Counted from the first letter of the stretch, positions 40,823-50,683 are shown. The stretch: 64,000 nucleotides of DNA from Pseudoalteromonas aurantia 208 (GCF_014858725.1 NZ_AQGV01000010.1:160212-224211); one strand, 5' to 3'. The notes: generated from the sequence alone by a model not told the origin. Program-made: numbers and translations.

Positions 40823-41311
40823 ATGGCAAAGAAGACCTTAAATTTCACCGTAGAACCGAAAGATAATGGCAAAAACTGGACGATTAGTGACTCTAACGAA
40901 AAACCAGCTGAAGAAACACGCATAAACGTACAAAACAACATTCACACAATCGTACTTAAATACACACTGACTCAAGCAAGTACAGCTGATTGGAAATTCG
41001 CAGAAAACGGAACTTTGTTTGTTCATGCCCAAGATAACTTCAATTATCAACTAGATAGCGAAACACATTCCAACGGACATGAACTAACAATTAACATTAC
41101 TGCAATTCAAACCGGTGCAACAATTCCTGAAGAAGTCCTGCACCTCATGTTACAGAACCCGAATACGGCGTTAAAAGTTGACCTGTCTGATAAAACAGAA
41201 TATGCCGTAGATTTCAGGATTGTCGCCAAAAAAGCCGGAGATGCAGCGGAGGTTCGACACTTTTCACAAGATCCTAGAGTCGTGATCATTGATGTCGAAG
41301 TCCCTCATTAA
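40823..41311 (+). CDS. Small cytoplasmic protein of unknown function
   Basis: The protein has 162 residues with no signal peptide or membrane segment. AAAGGA lies 8-9 bases before the ATG. It is polar and probably all-beta, with alternating strands such as IHTIVLKYTL and HELTINITAI. There are no cysteines. It is convergent with the Ser/Thr kinase gene, 24 bases away. I do not recognise it. Confidence 0.75.
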   Translation: MAKKTLNFTVEPKDNGKNWTISDSNEKPAEETRINVQNNIHTIVLKYTLTQASTADWKFAENGTLFVHAQDNFNYQLDSETHSNGHELTINITAIQTGATIPEEVLHLMLQNPNTALKVDLSDKTEYAVDFRIVAKKAGDAAEVRHFSQDPRVVIIDVEVPH

Positions 41312-41335
41312 AGGTCGAAGCCCCTTAACTTACAA

Positions 41336-43888
41336 TTACAGCAAGTGACACCTTTGAGCAAGCTGCTGCTCTCTATTGAGCAAAGTAATAAACGCAGCTT
41401 CATCGCATAGTCGGTCAAACCAGCTAAGTTGATAAAAAACAGGGGCTAACCCTGCATTAATACTTTGTTCAATGGCAATAACTGCTGATTTAGGCTCATT
41501 CGCCAAAACAGATACAAGTGCTGACGAGAATAAATAGTCAGCCTTGTTTTTATGCCCTTCATACAGAGATTGCAATACCTTTAAAGCGTCTATATGTTTC
41601 CCCAAATGTGCCAATGCTTGTGCGCGATCAAGTAACTTGGTGTACTCTTGAGTTGACGCAGTAAGTGCCAATATCTCTCTATAATAACTATGCGCTGCTT
41701 CTTTTTTTCCTTGTAATAGTAATGTATCAGCAAGCCCTAAAAGGTATAAGGTATGTTCCGGTGCATGCTTTACCGCATGTCGAGCATAAGTTTCTGACTG
41801 CTGATATTGCTGTTGAAGAGTGGCAATGGTTGCCAAGTTAGAGTAACTTTCTAAGTCATTAGGAACAGCTTCAATCACTTGCTGGTACAAAAGCAATGCT
41901 CTATTTAATTGACCTGTGAGCAATGATAAATCAGCTCTTAAGCGCATGGCACGGCTATCTTCAGGTGCCAACTCGGCTACTTTATCCAAATGCACTAGCG
42001 CATTCTCATAGTCGCCTAAATACGTGTATAAAATAGAAATATTGCGCAACAGAGTTAATGTTGGCCGCAGTTTATTGGCCTGTAAAAAGTAATCGATAGA
42101 TTTTTCAAACGCTTGGCTTCGCTTATAATAAACACCTTTCAATGTCAGCTTTTCATAGTTATCGAAATCATAATTATCGAGTTTTGCCAGTAATGCTTTG
42201 GCTTCTTTTACCTTACCCGAGGCTTGTAACAGCTCTAAAGAGCCTGAAAGATAATTCAAGCTCTGTCTGTATTGCGCAGGTGCAGAGTCTAAAATGTTTA
42301 TAGATTGCTTTAACACAGACTGGTCATCTGTCTTTCTAAAGTATTTAATAGTTGCAGACTTAAGTAAATTATAAGCGGGATAAAAATCTGGTGAACGTAC
42401 GATGATCTTGCGTAAAGCCGCTAAAATGTCTTCATTGCTTTTACCTTGCTGAGTAACCATCGTCATCAAAGAAAAGTACTCATTGTAATCCTCAGCCGCA
42501 ATCGTATTGCTTACACTCTTGTTCTGACTTGTAATAACCTGTTGCAAACTTTGCATCATAGCCATTAGGAATTTAGAAGGGCTATCAACAGCCACAGAGA
42601 AATGATCACTTGCAACCGTGTTAAATGATTCAACATCAATCACATCAAACTCTACTTCACATGCATACACAGTACAGCGTGCATTGGGCAACAGTAATAT
42701 TTCAGCCTGCAGTGCTTTGGCTATTGCTCGTAAATCATTATTTTTTGGATCTTGTCGATAAAGTTGCATAACATGACGAATTTCGCGAGCTGGAATGACA
42801 GAATATCGTTCATCAGTAATAAAAGTCTGTTCAATCGCATTTTTTAAAGTTGATTCAACAACTTGTTTTTGCGCGCGTAATTCGCCGGTATTATCACTAA
42901 ACTCTACAGGTAATGCGGCAACATACACTTTAGGTAAATGGGTATACCATAACCAAGTCCCTAACCCCAATATACCGCAGAGACAACATACCAACGAAGC
43001 TATCTTCCACCGTCTGTTGATAGGTTGTTTTCTCCCAGACAAATCAGGTATCGGTTGAGTAACACCACTTTGCTCATAACTTACCGTACTCATAATTTGT
43101 TTAAGCTGTTGAATAATTTCAATACAGCCGTTGGGTCGTTCTGTTTTTTTAAATTGCAATAAATGATCTATCAGCTCAGCTAATTCAATAGGAATACCCA
43201 GCATATTACGGGCATTAAAATTTAATGCCCGCGTTTTAACCTCTTCTGCAATGCCTTTATCGTCACAGGTTTTAGCTTGTGTGGTGTAAGGGTGGCTTCC
43301 TGTCAGTAGTTGATAAGCCAGTAACCCAAAAGAAAACAAATCACTACGCATATCTAAAGGCTCTTGCCTCAACTGTTCTGGAGACATGGCTGTTAAACTA
43401 CCGAAGCTGCTTGGACTTGAGCTTGATTCTGTACCCACTAACTGAGAGATACCAAAATCAACTATTTTGGCCGTTTTCGATTCATTAATCAGAATATTGG
43501 AAGGTTTAAGATCTAAGTGTAAAATATTTTGTTGGTGAGCACTGTAAAGTCCTTCTGCAATATCAATGAGCAGCGAGAGTTTCTCTTCGAGTAAAACATT
43601 ATTTTCCTGAACATAATTGTTTAATGTCGCACCTTGTACGTACTCCATTTCAATTGCAAATTCATTTGAAAGTTTCCTGACATTATAAACCTGTACAATA
43701 TTACTATGATTCAGCTTAGCGAGTAAGCGTGCTTCTGCTACTATATCTTCATTATTGTGCTCAACCTGCTTAATTACCTTAAGTGCAACACGCCTTCCCA
43801 AATTTTTATCTGTAGCTAAAAATACATGACTCATGCCCCCTTCACCAATAGGAACAATATCAGTATAGTATTCATTAAAATTCTTCAC
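41336..43888 (-). CDS. Ser/Thr protein kinase with membrane anchor and TPR repeats
   Basis: The protein has 850 residues. The N-terminal cytoplasmic kinase domain has a Gly-rich loop GEGGMS (15-20), catalytic Lys37, Glu52, the catalytic loop HLDLKPSN (Asp126), DFG (144-146) and MSPEQL. The usual HRD is HLD, so it lacks the Arg that commonly gates activation-loop control. A transmembrane segment at about 295-315 (IASLVCCLCGILGLGTWLW) places the rest outside the cytoplasm: a domain reminiscent of FlgO/TolB N-terminal folds (about 320-450), then eight or more TPR-like helical pairs to the end. The predicted sensing side is periplasmic. The lipoprotein gene 125 bases upstream may be a partner. 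Confidence 0.9.
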   Translation of the reverse strand: MKNFNEYYTDIVPIGEGGMSHVFLATDKNLGRRVALKVIKQVEHNNEDIVAEARLLAKLNHSNIVQVYNVRKLSNEFAIEMEYVQGATLNNYVQENNVLLEEKLSLLIDIAEGLYSAHQQNILHLDLKPSNILINESKTAKIVDFGISQLVGTESSSSPSSFGSLTAMSPEQLRQEPLDMRSDLFSFGLLAYQLLTGSHPYTTQAKTCDDKGIAEEVKTRALNFNARNMLGIPIELAELIDHLLQFKKTERPNGCIEIIQQLKQIMSTVSYEQSGVTQPIPDLSGRKQPINRRWKIASLVCCLCGILGLGTWLWYTHLPKVYVAALPVEFSDNTGELRAQKQVVESTLKNAIEQTFITDERYSVIPAREIRHVMQLYRQDPKNNDLRAIAKALQAEILLLPNARCTVYACEVEFDVIDVESFNTVASDHFSVAVDSPSKFLMAMMQSLQQVITSQNKSVSNTIAAEDYNEYFSLMTMVTQQGKSNEDILAALRKIIVRSPDFYPAYNLLKSATIKYFRKTDDQSVLKQSINILDSAPAQYRQSLNYLSGSLELLQASGKVKEAKALLAKLDNYDFDNYEKLTLKGVYYKRSQAFEKSIDYFLQANKLRPTLTLLRNISILYTYLGDYENALVHLDKVAELAPEDSRAMRLRADLSLLTGQLNRALLLYQQVIEAVPNDLESYSNLATIATLQQQYQQSETYARHAVKHAPEHTLYLLGLADTLLLQGKKEAAHSYYREILALTASTQEYTKLLDRAQALAHLGKHIDALKVLQSLYEGHKNKADYLFSSALVSVLANEPKSAVIAIEQSINAGLAPVFYQLSWFDRLCDEAAFITLLNREQQLAQRCHLL

Positions 43889-44013
43889 TACAAATCTTAC
43901 CCAATCATAAATGCAACAGTGTATCTTGATATAATTATGATGCCTAACTATTTAATCCTAGTAAAATATTATATTTCAGTAACCTTTAAATGGTGTGGAA
44001 TACCCTTCGCGCG

Positions 44014-45144
44014 TTACACGACCTCAAGTACCCACACATAAACAATCGGCTTACCATTTTTATAGCTCACTTTAATGTCAATCAAATCCCCACTGACAAT
44101 TTGATTCACTGAAAACTGGGCTTCAGATAATAAATAGTGACCATTCTCGAAACGAATATTTACCTCAGAAGTCACTGTAACTCCTTTGACCTTAGCCAGT
44201 TCGATTAAGGCATCTTTAATAGCATAATCAATGGCCGTACTGAGTAATGTATCTGCCGTCATCGCTCCCATTTCACCAAAGTTCCCCAAAGCGATGGCAC
44301 GGCCTTGATAGTAAGGTTGCGATTTCCAATCACCAGCTAACTTAAAGCGATGAGGTATAATTCGTTGTACCTCATATTGTGCAACGAAGGTGTTACCGTA
44401 CGTACATGATCGCGTGTGTAGAAGTGGAGCAGACAGACGCTCAGCTGTTACCTCTCCAGAACGAGAGCGCTTAATGCTATGCACAATCTCCCCAGACAAA
44501 TCTTGATACAACTCTGTTTGAGTATCAATCACTTGAACATTAGCTGTATCGAGTAAACTGGCAATAACACCCGCATTTCTTTCACTTTCAGCTAGTTGTT
44601 CATGTGGTATGGCAGTAAAGTAACTGACTGAGGTAATCGTATTTTGGTCTGTACTACACAACCACTGAGGTGAACAAGTGTCAAAATTGCAATGCTTTTC
44701 AGAACAAGATAATGGTAATGCGACCGCCGAGCCTATAAACGCATAACTGTATATTACTGCCTTAGTTACATGAACAGGAACAAACGTCACAGCGTGTCCA
44801 CTACTAAGCGAAATTACCATATGGTCTTGCGCCGTTACATCCGCAAAATCTTGATCCGTTAGGTTAATTTTGTGGAAATGTGCAAGCTTACGCAACGCTG
44901 TTTTTCTGCTTGTTTTGATTGCAAGTTGACCATATGCATTCAATACTGCACTTGTTCCAATAAACCCCCGCACATTGTCCGACACAGGTGCCTGTAACCA
45001 ACAAGGTAAGGTATCAGATCCTAAGTCAGTCTCATTGTTTACGCGCTCAAGTCTGTCATTACTAGTACCCGTCGTATTTTGACAGCCAACCAATAAGCAA
45101 GTCATCCCTCCCCAAATAGCAGCATGCACCCTGTTTAATTTCAT
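44014..45144 (-). CDS. Lipoprotein, possibly LPP20-like
   Basis: The protein has 376 residues. A signal sequence ends in a lipobox (CLLVGC, Cys21). Residues 45-95 (PCWLQAP, GFIGTSAVL, YGQLAIKTSRKTALRKLA) loosely match the LPP20/FlgP pattern of a P-W-p, G-t-g motif and an Ala-rich helix with repeated A-x-x-x-A. A central cysteine-rich segment (CSEKHCNFDTCSPQWLC) probably forms disulfides. AAGGAAAG precedes the ATG. It is upstream of and co-oriented with the kinase gene, so a sensing partner is possible. The LPP20 similarity is weak. Confidence 0.7.
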   Translation of the reverse strand: MKLNRVHAAIWGGMTCLLVGCQNTTGTSNDRLERVNNETDLGSDTLPCWLQAPVSDNVRGFIGTSAVLNAYGQLAIKTSRKTALRKLAHFHKINLTDQDFADVTAQDHMVISLSSGHAVTFVPVHVTKAVIYSYAFIGSAVALPLSCSEKHCNFDTCSPQWLCSTDQNTITSVSYFTAIPHEQLAESERNAGVIASLLDTANVQVIDTQTELYQDLSGEIVHSIKRSRSGEVTAERLSAPLLHTRSCTYGNTFVAQYEVQRIIPHRFKLAGDWKSQPYYQGRAIALGNFGEMGAMTADTLLSTAIDYAIKDALIELAKVKGVTVTSEVNIRFENGHYLLSEAQFSVNQIVSGDLIDIKVSYKNGKPIVYVWVLEVV

Positions 45145-45788
45145 CTATACTTTCCTTGTATTATCCATCTCAATCTCCCTTTAAATACCATCTACCATAT
45201 ATGGGATTAACACGGTCGTATAACGGAGAATCACTGTTCAATAACGCTCTAAAATAGATTTACACTGGTCAAGTAGTATACTAAGTCCATAGAAAACTAA
45301 TCGCCACCATGACTGATCTTATCTCAATAAAGTATGATCTGATCAATTTAGCTGATGAGAAACGGCAAAAAACTCATACTAAATTTTCGCTTCACGACTA
45401 ATTTCAAAACTAGATACATAAAGTATGAAATGTTAAAACTCGACAACATACAACCCATAACAGCAATAAACAACAACAAAACACACACTACATAAAAGAG
45501 CAAACCACCTCATTAACCAAAATCAAACAAATAAAGATCGCATTTTGAGCGACTTAACAAGGTCGCGGTAAATTCATCCGAATGTTACAAGCCAATAAAA
45601 GCCAATAGGTATCACAACAACATATAAAGTTATCTGCACAGTAAAAGGATCTTTGATCTTGTTCTTCTCATCATTGGCCTGGGAAGTCCTGCGAACCTCA
45701 GCAAGTAAATTGATGAGTATTTCATCAAATCCGCTATACTCCAGATTTACGCTTTATCACCTTATTGACGCACCTATAGAGTGTTGTA
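45145..45788. other. Intergenic region of about 640 bases between divergent genes
   Basis: There is no coding signal on either strand. It is AT-rich with several short A runs. It must contain the promoters for the lipoprotein (minus) and the hydrolase (plus), but I see no strong consensus. No repeat or RNA gene is recognised. Confidence 0.6.
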
Positions 45789-46721
45789 ATGCACCAAATC
45801 CAAACGAAAAATGGCATCGTGATTAGCTATCAAGATTTCGGACATAAAAAAGCTCCCGCTGTGATTTTGATTATGGGGCTAGGCGCACAAATGACCGTTT
45901 GGCCTAAAGAGTTTTATCTCGAGTTAGTTGATAACCATTTTCGGGTTATTTTATTTGATAATCGAGATGTCGGTTTATCTAGTCAATTTGATGAATATGG
46001 ATGCCCGAGCCTCTTTGATACATGGATCAATAAATATTTGTCTCTCGGCAAGCCTGCGCCATATACATTAGAGTGCATGGCTGATGATGTATTAAATCTT
46101 ATGAATGAATTAGCCATCTCACGCGCCCACCTTGTTGGGGCATCTATGGGAGGCATGATAGCGCAAATTATTGCAGCCAAGCATAAACAAAAAGTCATCA
46201 GTCTTACTTCTATTATGTCAACACCCGGTACCTTCCATTTGACGACAAAAAGCATCGTAGCTTTACTCAAGTTACTCCCCCAGCATCAAACAACATCAAC
46301 ACACGACAAAGCCATTGAATACAATGTTAAATTGAACCAAACTATTGGCAGTCAAGGTTTTTTACCTGATAATGTTACGTTGCGTCACAATGCAACAACA
46401 CAAGTAAACCGCGCATACAACCCCAACGGAATAAAGCGTCAATTACTCGCTATTGCCGCAACCGGCAATAGGTCTCAACTATTGAAAAAAATAAAGGCAC
46501 CAACACTTGTGATTCATGGCAGTGAAGACCCGATATTTCCCATCAAAGCGGCGCTACAGACAGCGCAATTGATCCAAAAATCAAAATTAAAAATCGTAAC
46601 TGGGTTAGGTCATGACTTTCCACCTGTTTTAATGGCACAAATTGCACAATGGATCACTAAGCATATTAATAAAGCTGAAAATAAACGTATAAAAAAACAG
46701 CTGAACAAACTCACTAAATAA
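45789..46721 (+). CDS. Alpha/beta hydrolase
   Basis: The protein has 310 residues and is cytoplasmic. The fold motifs are clear: LIMGLGAQMTVW near the oxyanion hole, the nucleophile elbow GASMGG, the acid in HGSEDPIFP, and the histidine in GLGHDFPP. It resembles the group that includes aclacinomycin methylesterase-like and general ester hydrolases; the substrate cannot be told. The C-terminal 20 residues are Lys-rich. It stands alone. Confidence 0.9.
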   Translation: MHQIQTKNGIVISYQDFGHKKAPAVILIMGLGAQMTVWPKEFYLELVDNHFRVILFDNRDVGLSSQFDEYGCPSLFDTWINKYLSLGKPAPYTLECMADDVLNLMNELAISRAHLVGASMGGMIAQIIAAKHKQKVISLTSIMSTPGTFHLTTKSIVALLKLLPQHQTTSTHDKAIEYNVKLNQTIGSQGFLPDNVTLRHNATTQVNRAYNPNGIKRQLLAIAATGNRSQLLKKIKAPTLVIHGSEDPIFPIKAALQTAQLIQKSKLKIVTGLGHDFPPVLMAQIAQWITKHINKAENKRIKKQLNKLTK

Positions 46722-46948
46722 ATAGATCTGACGCCGGCACTATACATTGCAATTAATAGCGTCTGCCAATGTCATGCCAAGCATGATGTGCGAACAGTTA
46801 GTAATATTGACTAATAGTTAGCTAATTTGATTCAATTAATAAGAGAGAGCAAACAGCAAAGTATTGATTTTATTTAATTAAATAACTGGTATTAATATTG
46901 CTGTACATAGGAATATCAGTGTAATTACAGCGCATCAGGGAGCAAGTC

Positions 46949-47632
46949 ATGCCAGTGTCAGCAAGTGATCGACCATTAGAGAAAGTAAAAGAAGAAGTCA
47001 TTGACCAATTAATTTTAAACTATAGCCATGGTGAAATCTCAGCTGATGCATTCGAGCGCCGCCTAGATCAAGCCTATGCCTGTAACGACCAAGTCGCACT
47101 GATGGCATTGGTGGCAGATCTCCCACTACAAACAGATCCGAGATATCACACAGAAAAAGCATCACGTATGCAACCTAAGTTTACTGCTTCAAGTAACAAT
47201 GATGCACCGTTAACCATTAGATCTATTTTAAGTTCAGATCAACGTTCTGGTGAATGGGTTGTCCCCAAAGAAATTACCATTAACAATTACTTCGGCAGTA
47301 CAGAGCTGGATTTTAGAAATGCTATATTCACGCACCCGGATGTCATTATTAACGTGAACAGTGTTATGGGTAGTGATGAGTTTATCGTATCCGAAAATAT
47401 TGATGTCACCACATGTACAACTAATATAATGGGCTCAGTGAGTAATAATAAGCCTAACCTTGCCGCTACGAATTTAACCACGCAACGACCTCGACTTCAT
47501 ATCCAAGGTAAAGTGATCTTAGGCAATATCGACATCCGAATCAAACAATCGATAAAACAACAAGTCACGCAATTTGCCAATGGTTTAAAAGACCTATTTC
47601 ACGACGAAAGAAATAACCATAAATCCCATTAA
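46949..47632 (+). CDS. LiaF-like cell-envelope stress protein with DUF1707-type N-terminus
   Basis: The protein has 227 residues with no membrane segment. The N-terminal about 60 residues (VIDQLILNYSHGEISADAFERR) match the DUF1707/SHOCT-like short helical module. The rest matches the LiaF/cell-wall-active antibiotic response C-terminal domain, a beta-helix of short strands (FGSTELDFR, VNSVMGSDEF). In Firmicutes LiaF-type proteins modulate envelope stress signalling; the role in Gram-negatives is unclear. GGGAG precedes the ATG. Confidence 0.8.
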   Translation: MPVSASDRPLEKVKEEVIDQLILNYSHGEISADAFERRLDQAYACNDQVALMALVADLPLQTDPRYHTEKASRMQPKFTASSNNDAPLTIRSILSSDQRSGEWVVPKEITINNYFGSTELDFRNAIFTHPDVIINVNSVMGSDEFIVSENIDVTTCTTNIMGSVSNNKPNLAATNLTTQRPRLHIQGKVILGNIDIRIKQSIKQQVTQFANGLKDLFHDERNNHKSH

Positions 47633-47642
47633 AACCTCGTCA

Positions 47643-47677
47643 GATGTGTCCTGTTTATTCAGTCTACGGGACACATC
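47643..47677. terminator. Hairpin between convergent genes
   Basis: GATGTGTCC and GGACACATC form a 9-pair stem around a 17-base loop, between the stops of the genes at 46949 and 47689. It can serve as a terminator for both strands, although the T tract is weak. Confidence 0.6.
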
Positions 47678-47688
47678 AATTAAATTAT

Positions 47689-48210
47689 TTATGTTTTGCA
47701 TATACCATATGAATAAGCATCCAAGCGTTCACTGCCAATCAAAAAGTGAGATCGCAATAGACCTTCTCTTTGCATACCCAGTTTTTCCATTAACCGCCAA
47801 GATGCGGCGTTATCAACCGCACAAACCGCCACGATCTTCATTACTTTTAACTCTGAAAATAATGATTCGATAAGCATACTTACGGCCTCAAATGCATAAC
47901 CAAAGCCGATAAATTCTTTATTGAGTCGATACCCAATTTCCCCAACTAAGCTCGGTTTGTTAACATACTTGAACATCAACTCACCAATAAGCTGCTGCGT
48001 ATCTTTTTTGGTAATTGCCAATGCTAAACGTTGATTTTCTTCACCCAACCAAGGCTCACAGTTTTCACGTAAACGCGCTTGTGCTTGTGCTAGTGTTAAA
48101 GGCTCACCAATGTAACGAGACGTTTCAGGACAACTTCGATGTGCATAACTCGCCTTTAAGTCTTCTAGAATCATGGGTCTCATCAATAACCTTGAGGTTT
48201 CGAACTTCAT
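47689..48210 (-). CDS. GNAT-family N-acetyltransferase (RimJ-like)
   Basis: The protein has 173 residues, a single GNAT domain. It starts with FETSRLLMRPM, typical of the RimJ/RimL group, followed by GEIGYRLNKEFIGFGYAFEA and NAASWRLMEKLGMQREG, the acetyl-CoA-binding and C-terminal motifs. Substrates in this group are ribosomal protein N-termini or small amines; the sequence does not decide. Its start overlaps the stop of the MFS gene by 4 bases, so they are translationally coupled. Confidence 0.9.
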   Translation of the reverse strand: MKFETSRLLMRPMILEDLKASYAHRSCPETSRYIGEPLTLAQAQARLRENCEPWLGEENQRLALAITKKDTQQLIGELMFKYVNKPSLVGEIGYRLNKEFIGFGYAFEAVSMLIESLFSELKVMKIVAVCAVDNAASWRLMEKLGMQREGLLRSHFLIGSERLDAYSYGICKT

Positions 48211-49409
48211 ACTGTACTCCGTAATATTCTACCTGAAATGTCTTTTAATCTGCGGTATAAAACAAGCTGTCTTGGTAACAATTTCACCCAAGCTAGCACT
48301 AATAAACTCGCCACCGTTAACGTGATCCACGCTAGGTCATGTATAGAGTGAATAATATAAGCATTACAGCCCACAGCAAGCAGTGTAAATACCAATAACT
48401 CACAAGCCCCAACCAGTGCATTGACACTCCCTGCCTGCGCCAAATAGTGAAGCCCAATCAGTTGCATATAGGCCGCAAAATAGCCACCAAACACCACCAT
48501 CGCAAAACCATATCCCAATAACGTGCTGAGCAAGCCAAAAGGTAAGAGCAAATAACACAATGCGCTTAGCAAAAGTAATGGCCAAAATAGTGCAAATAAA
48601 ACGACTTCATTTAAATATCGGTGTAAGCACTTACTAATAAACGCACCGATTAACAAACCACTCATTGGCAACATCATCATTGTGCCAAACTGCTGCTCTG
48701 TTAATGCAAAATGTTGCTGTAATAAAAATGGAAAATACAATTGCGTGGTCAAATATATAAACGTGGGTAGCCACTTAAATGCTGCTATAGCGATAAATTG
48801 AGCATCATTTAATAGCTGCCAGTAAGTTCTCAGCATTTTATATGGGTGTACTGAACGACTGGTGACCCTTTGCTTATTTGCAGGTAAAATCCACCAGCCC
48901 AGAGTTGCTACCATAAAAAAATACGATGCTAGGATCCAAGCAAGACTCTGCCAGCTGATTAAAGTACTGAGCGTCCCCCCAAGCCAAGGTGCTAATACAG
49001 AAACACCGCTGGCGGCCAGCGCTAAAGTCGCCATTGCACTTTTTAAATGTGCACCACTTAATGTTGCAGCGAGCAACGTCCGGCTTATCAATAATGGGGC
49101 AGCTGCGCCTATACCTTGTAAAACCCTGCCGAGCGAGAATATTTCCGCTGTAGTTGCTAATGCACAACAGGCTGTGCCTACAATAAAAATACCTTGCCCA
49201 ATTAAAAAAACGGGTCGGTCACCAAACCGGTCTCGTAAAGGGCCTACGACTAATTGTGCGATGCCCAAACAAATAAAATAGCCAGTGATCATCGCTTGGC
49301 TTTGGCTTTGACTTAACGATAAGCTGTGCGCTATTTGTGGTAAAGCAGGCAAGAATATTTGGCTGGCCAACTGCGAACACGATAGTAATAAAATCGCCAA
49401 TACAAGCAT
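48207..49409 (-). CDS. MFS efflux transporter (Bcr/CflA-like)
   Basis: The protein has 400 residues with about 12 membrane segments. The drug:H+ antiporter signature GPLRDRFGDRPVFLIGQ is in the first cytoplasmic loop. It begins MLVLAILLLSCSQLASQIFLP-like, as Bcr/CflA proteins do. A run of nine G lies 4 bases before the ATG, at the ribosome-binding position. It is divergent from a LysR-type gene, which probably controls it. Confidence 0.88.
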   Translation of the reverse strand: MLVLAILLLSCSQLASQIFLPALPQIAHSLSLSQSQSQAMITGYFICLGIAQLVVGPLRDRFGDRPVFLIGQGIFIVGTACCALATTAEIFSLGRVLQGIGAAAPLLISRTLLAATLSGAHLKSAMATLALAASGVSVLAPWLGGTLSTLISWQSLAWILASYFFMVATLGWWILPANKQRVTSRSVHPYKMLRTYWQLLNDAQFIAIAAFKWLPTFIYLTTQLYFPFLLQQHFALTEQQFGTMMMLPMSGLLIGAFISKCLHRYLNEVVLFALFWPLLLLSALCYLLLPFGLLSTLLGYGFAMVVFGGYFAAYMQLIGLHYLAQAGSVNALVGACELLVFTLLAVGCNAYIIHSIHDLAWITLTVASLLVLAWVKLLPRQLVLYRRLKDISGRILRSTV

Positions 49410-49413
49410 ACAT

Positions 49414-49422
49414 CCCCCCCCC
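49414..49422 (-). repeat. G9 homopolymer at the MFS gene start
   Basis: Nine consecutive C on the plus strand (G on the minus) lie directly upstream of the MFS start codon, with four bases between. It takes the Shine-Dalgarno position. Such tracts slip during replication and can vary expression. Confidence 0.7.
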
Positions 49423-49511
49423 TTTCTTTTATGCTAAGTCCACTATAGGCTTTACTTTGATGACGAAAAACACTGTAATTGGCAAAACATTATTTCTTAA
49501 TAGGAATTAAT

Positions 49512-50405
49512 ATGGATTGGCTTACTGCTACTCGCAGCTTTATCGCACTCGCCGAGCACGAGAGCTTTACACTGGCGGCCGAACACGAAGGTGTCTCCGC
49601 CTCAGCCATGAGTAAACGAATTGACTGGATAGAAAAACAACTAGGAATAAGCTTGTTCACACGTACGACTCGGCTAGTCAAACTCACGACAGCAGGTCAT
49701 AGTTTCTTGCCTAAAGCCAACGCAGTACTCATACAATTTGACGCCATGATCAATCACAGTGATGAAGCGACTAAAGTACCATCTGGCACGCTAAAAATAG
49801 CCGCAACACTCGCTGTCGGCAGCCATATTTTACTGCCACATATTCAAACTTTTTTGGCAAAATACTCACAAGTTACTATCCAACTTAATGTACTTAACCC
49901 TGGTGCATTACCCGACTTAAGAAATGATTTGGTGATCACTCGTCAATTTGAACAGTTTGACTCTGCAGCACATAAAGGCACACGGTTACTCGATTATCAA
50001 ATGCACTTATTTGCGTCACCTGACTATATTGAGCACCATGCAGAGGTTCAATCTATTGACGATTTAGCCCAGCACAAAATGCTACTAAGTAATTATTATC
50101 AAAAAAAAGGCCATATAGAGCTAAGTTGTGGATCACGGTTTTTATTTAATAATTACAACTTTGTATCAGATAATCTAGATTCTATTTTAGAAGCTGCGAT
50201 TCAGGGAATGGGGCTTATTTTTATTTCCCCTAGTTATATTCAAAAACAACTCCATGAAGGGACACTCGTACCATTGCTACCAAAGCTACGCTCTGCAACC
50301 AAACAATTGTGGGCCTATTACCCCAAGAGCACATTTGTTCCTCTCAATACTCGTTTATTTATCGATCACTTAAAACAACAACTAACACATTCTGTTTCAT
50401 TTTAA
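49512..50405 (+). CDS. LysR-family transcriptional regulator
   Basis: The protein has 297 residues from the ATG at 49512, which has TAGGA upstream and gives the normal LysR start (MDWLTATRSFIALAEHESF). The winged helix is intact (AAEHEGVSASAMSKRIDWIEKQLG, RTTRLVKLTTAGHSF) and the effector domain follows. It is divergent from the MFS gene, a usual arrangement for regulator and target. Confidence 0.92.
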   Translation: MDWLTATRSFIALAEHESFTLAAEHEGVSASAMSKRIDWIEKQLGISLFTRTTRLVKLTTAGHSFLPKANAVLIQFDAMINHSDEATKVPSGTLKIAATLAVGSHILLPHIQTFLAKYSQVTIQLNVLNPGALPDLRNDLVITRQFEQFDSAAHKGTRLLDYQMHLFASPDYIEHHAEVQSIDDLAQHKMLLSNYYQKKGHIELSCGSRFLFNNYNFVSDNLDSILEAAIQGMGLIFISPSYIQKQLHEGTLVPLLPKLRSATKQLWAYYPKSTFVPLNTRLFIDHLKQQLTHSVSF

Positions 50406-50485
50406 ATTGAATAATTTATTTACATGTATTCGGTAGGTGCTAATTTTTAATGTGCCAATTATGGCCATTTAAAAGGAATATAATA

Positions 50486-50683
50486 ATGAAATTATCTTTA
50501 AATAAAAAAACAATTAAACGCCTATTAGATAAAACAACAGAAATTGATCATAAATTGACACCACAAGCAGCCGGTGGACGCCCTGAAGAAACGTTCTTCT
50601 GCCAAAATACACAAGTAATTTACTGGTGTACGCGACCAACATCTCCCAATGTAGGCTGCTCTAACGTAGAGCGCTGCTTATAA
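50486..50683 (+). CDS. Double-glycine leader peptide, likely RiPP or bacteriocin precursor
   Basis: The peptide has 65 residues; the ATG at 50486 has AAGGA 8 bases upstream. The leader MKLSLNKKTIKRLLDK, ending TPQAAGG at residues 25-31, looks like the LNKK-type double-glycine leaders of natural-product precursors. Processing after Gly31 would give a 34-residue core with four cysteines (FFC, YWC, VGC, RCL) and no other Cys in the peptide. A terminator follows. No modifying enzyme or peptidase-ABC exporter is adjacent; the nearest transporter is an MFS protein on the opposite strand. Confidence 0.75.
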   Translation: MKLSLNKKTIKRLLDKTTEIDHKLTPQAAGGRPEETFFCQNTQVIYWCTRPTSPNVGCSNVERCL

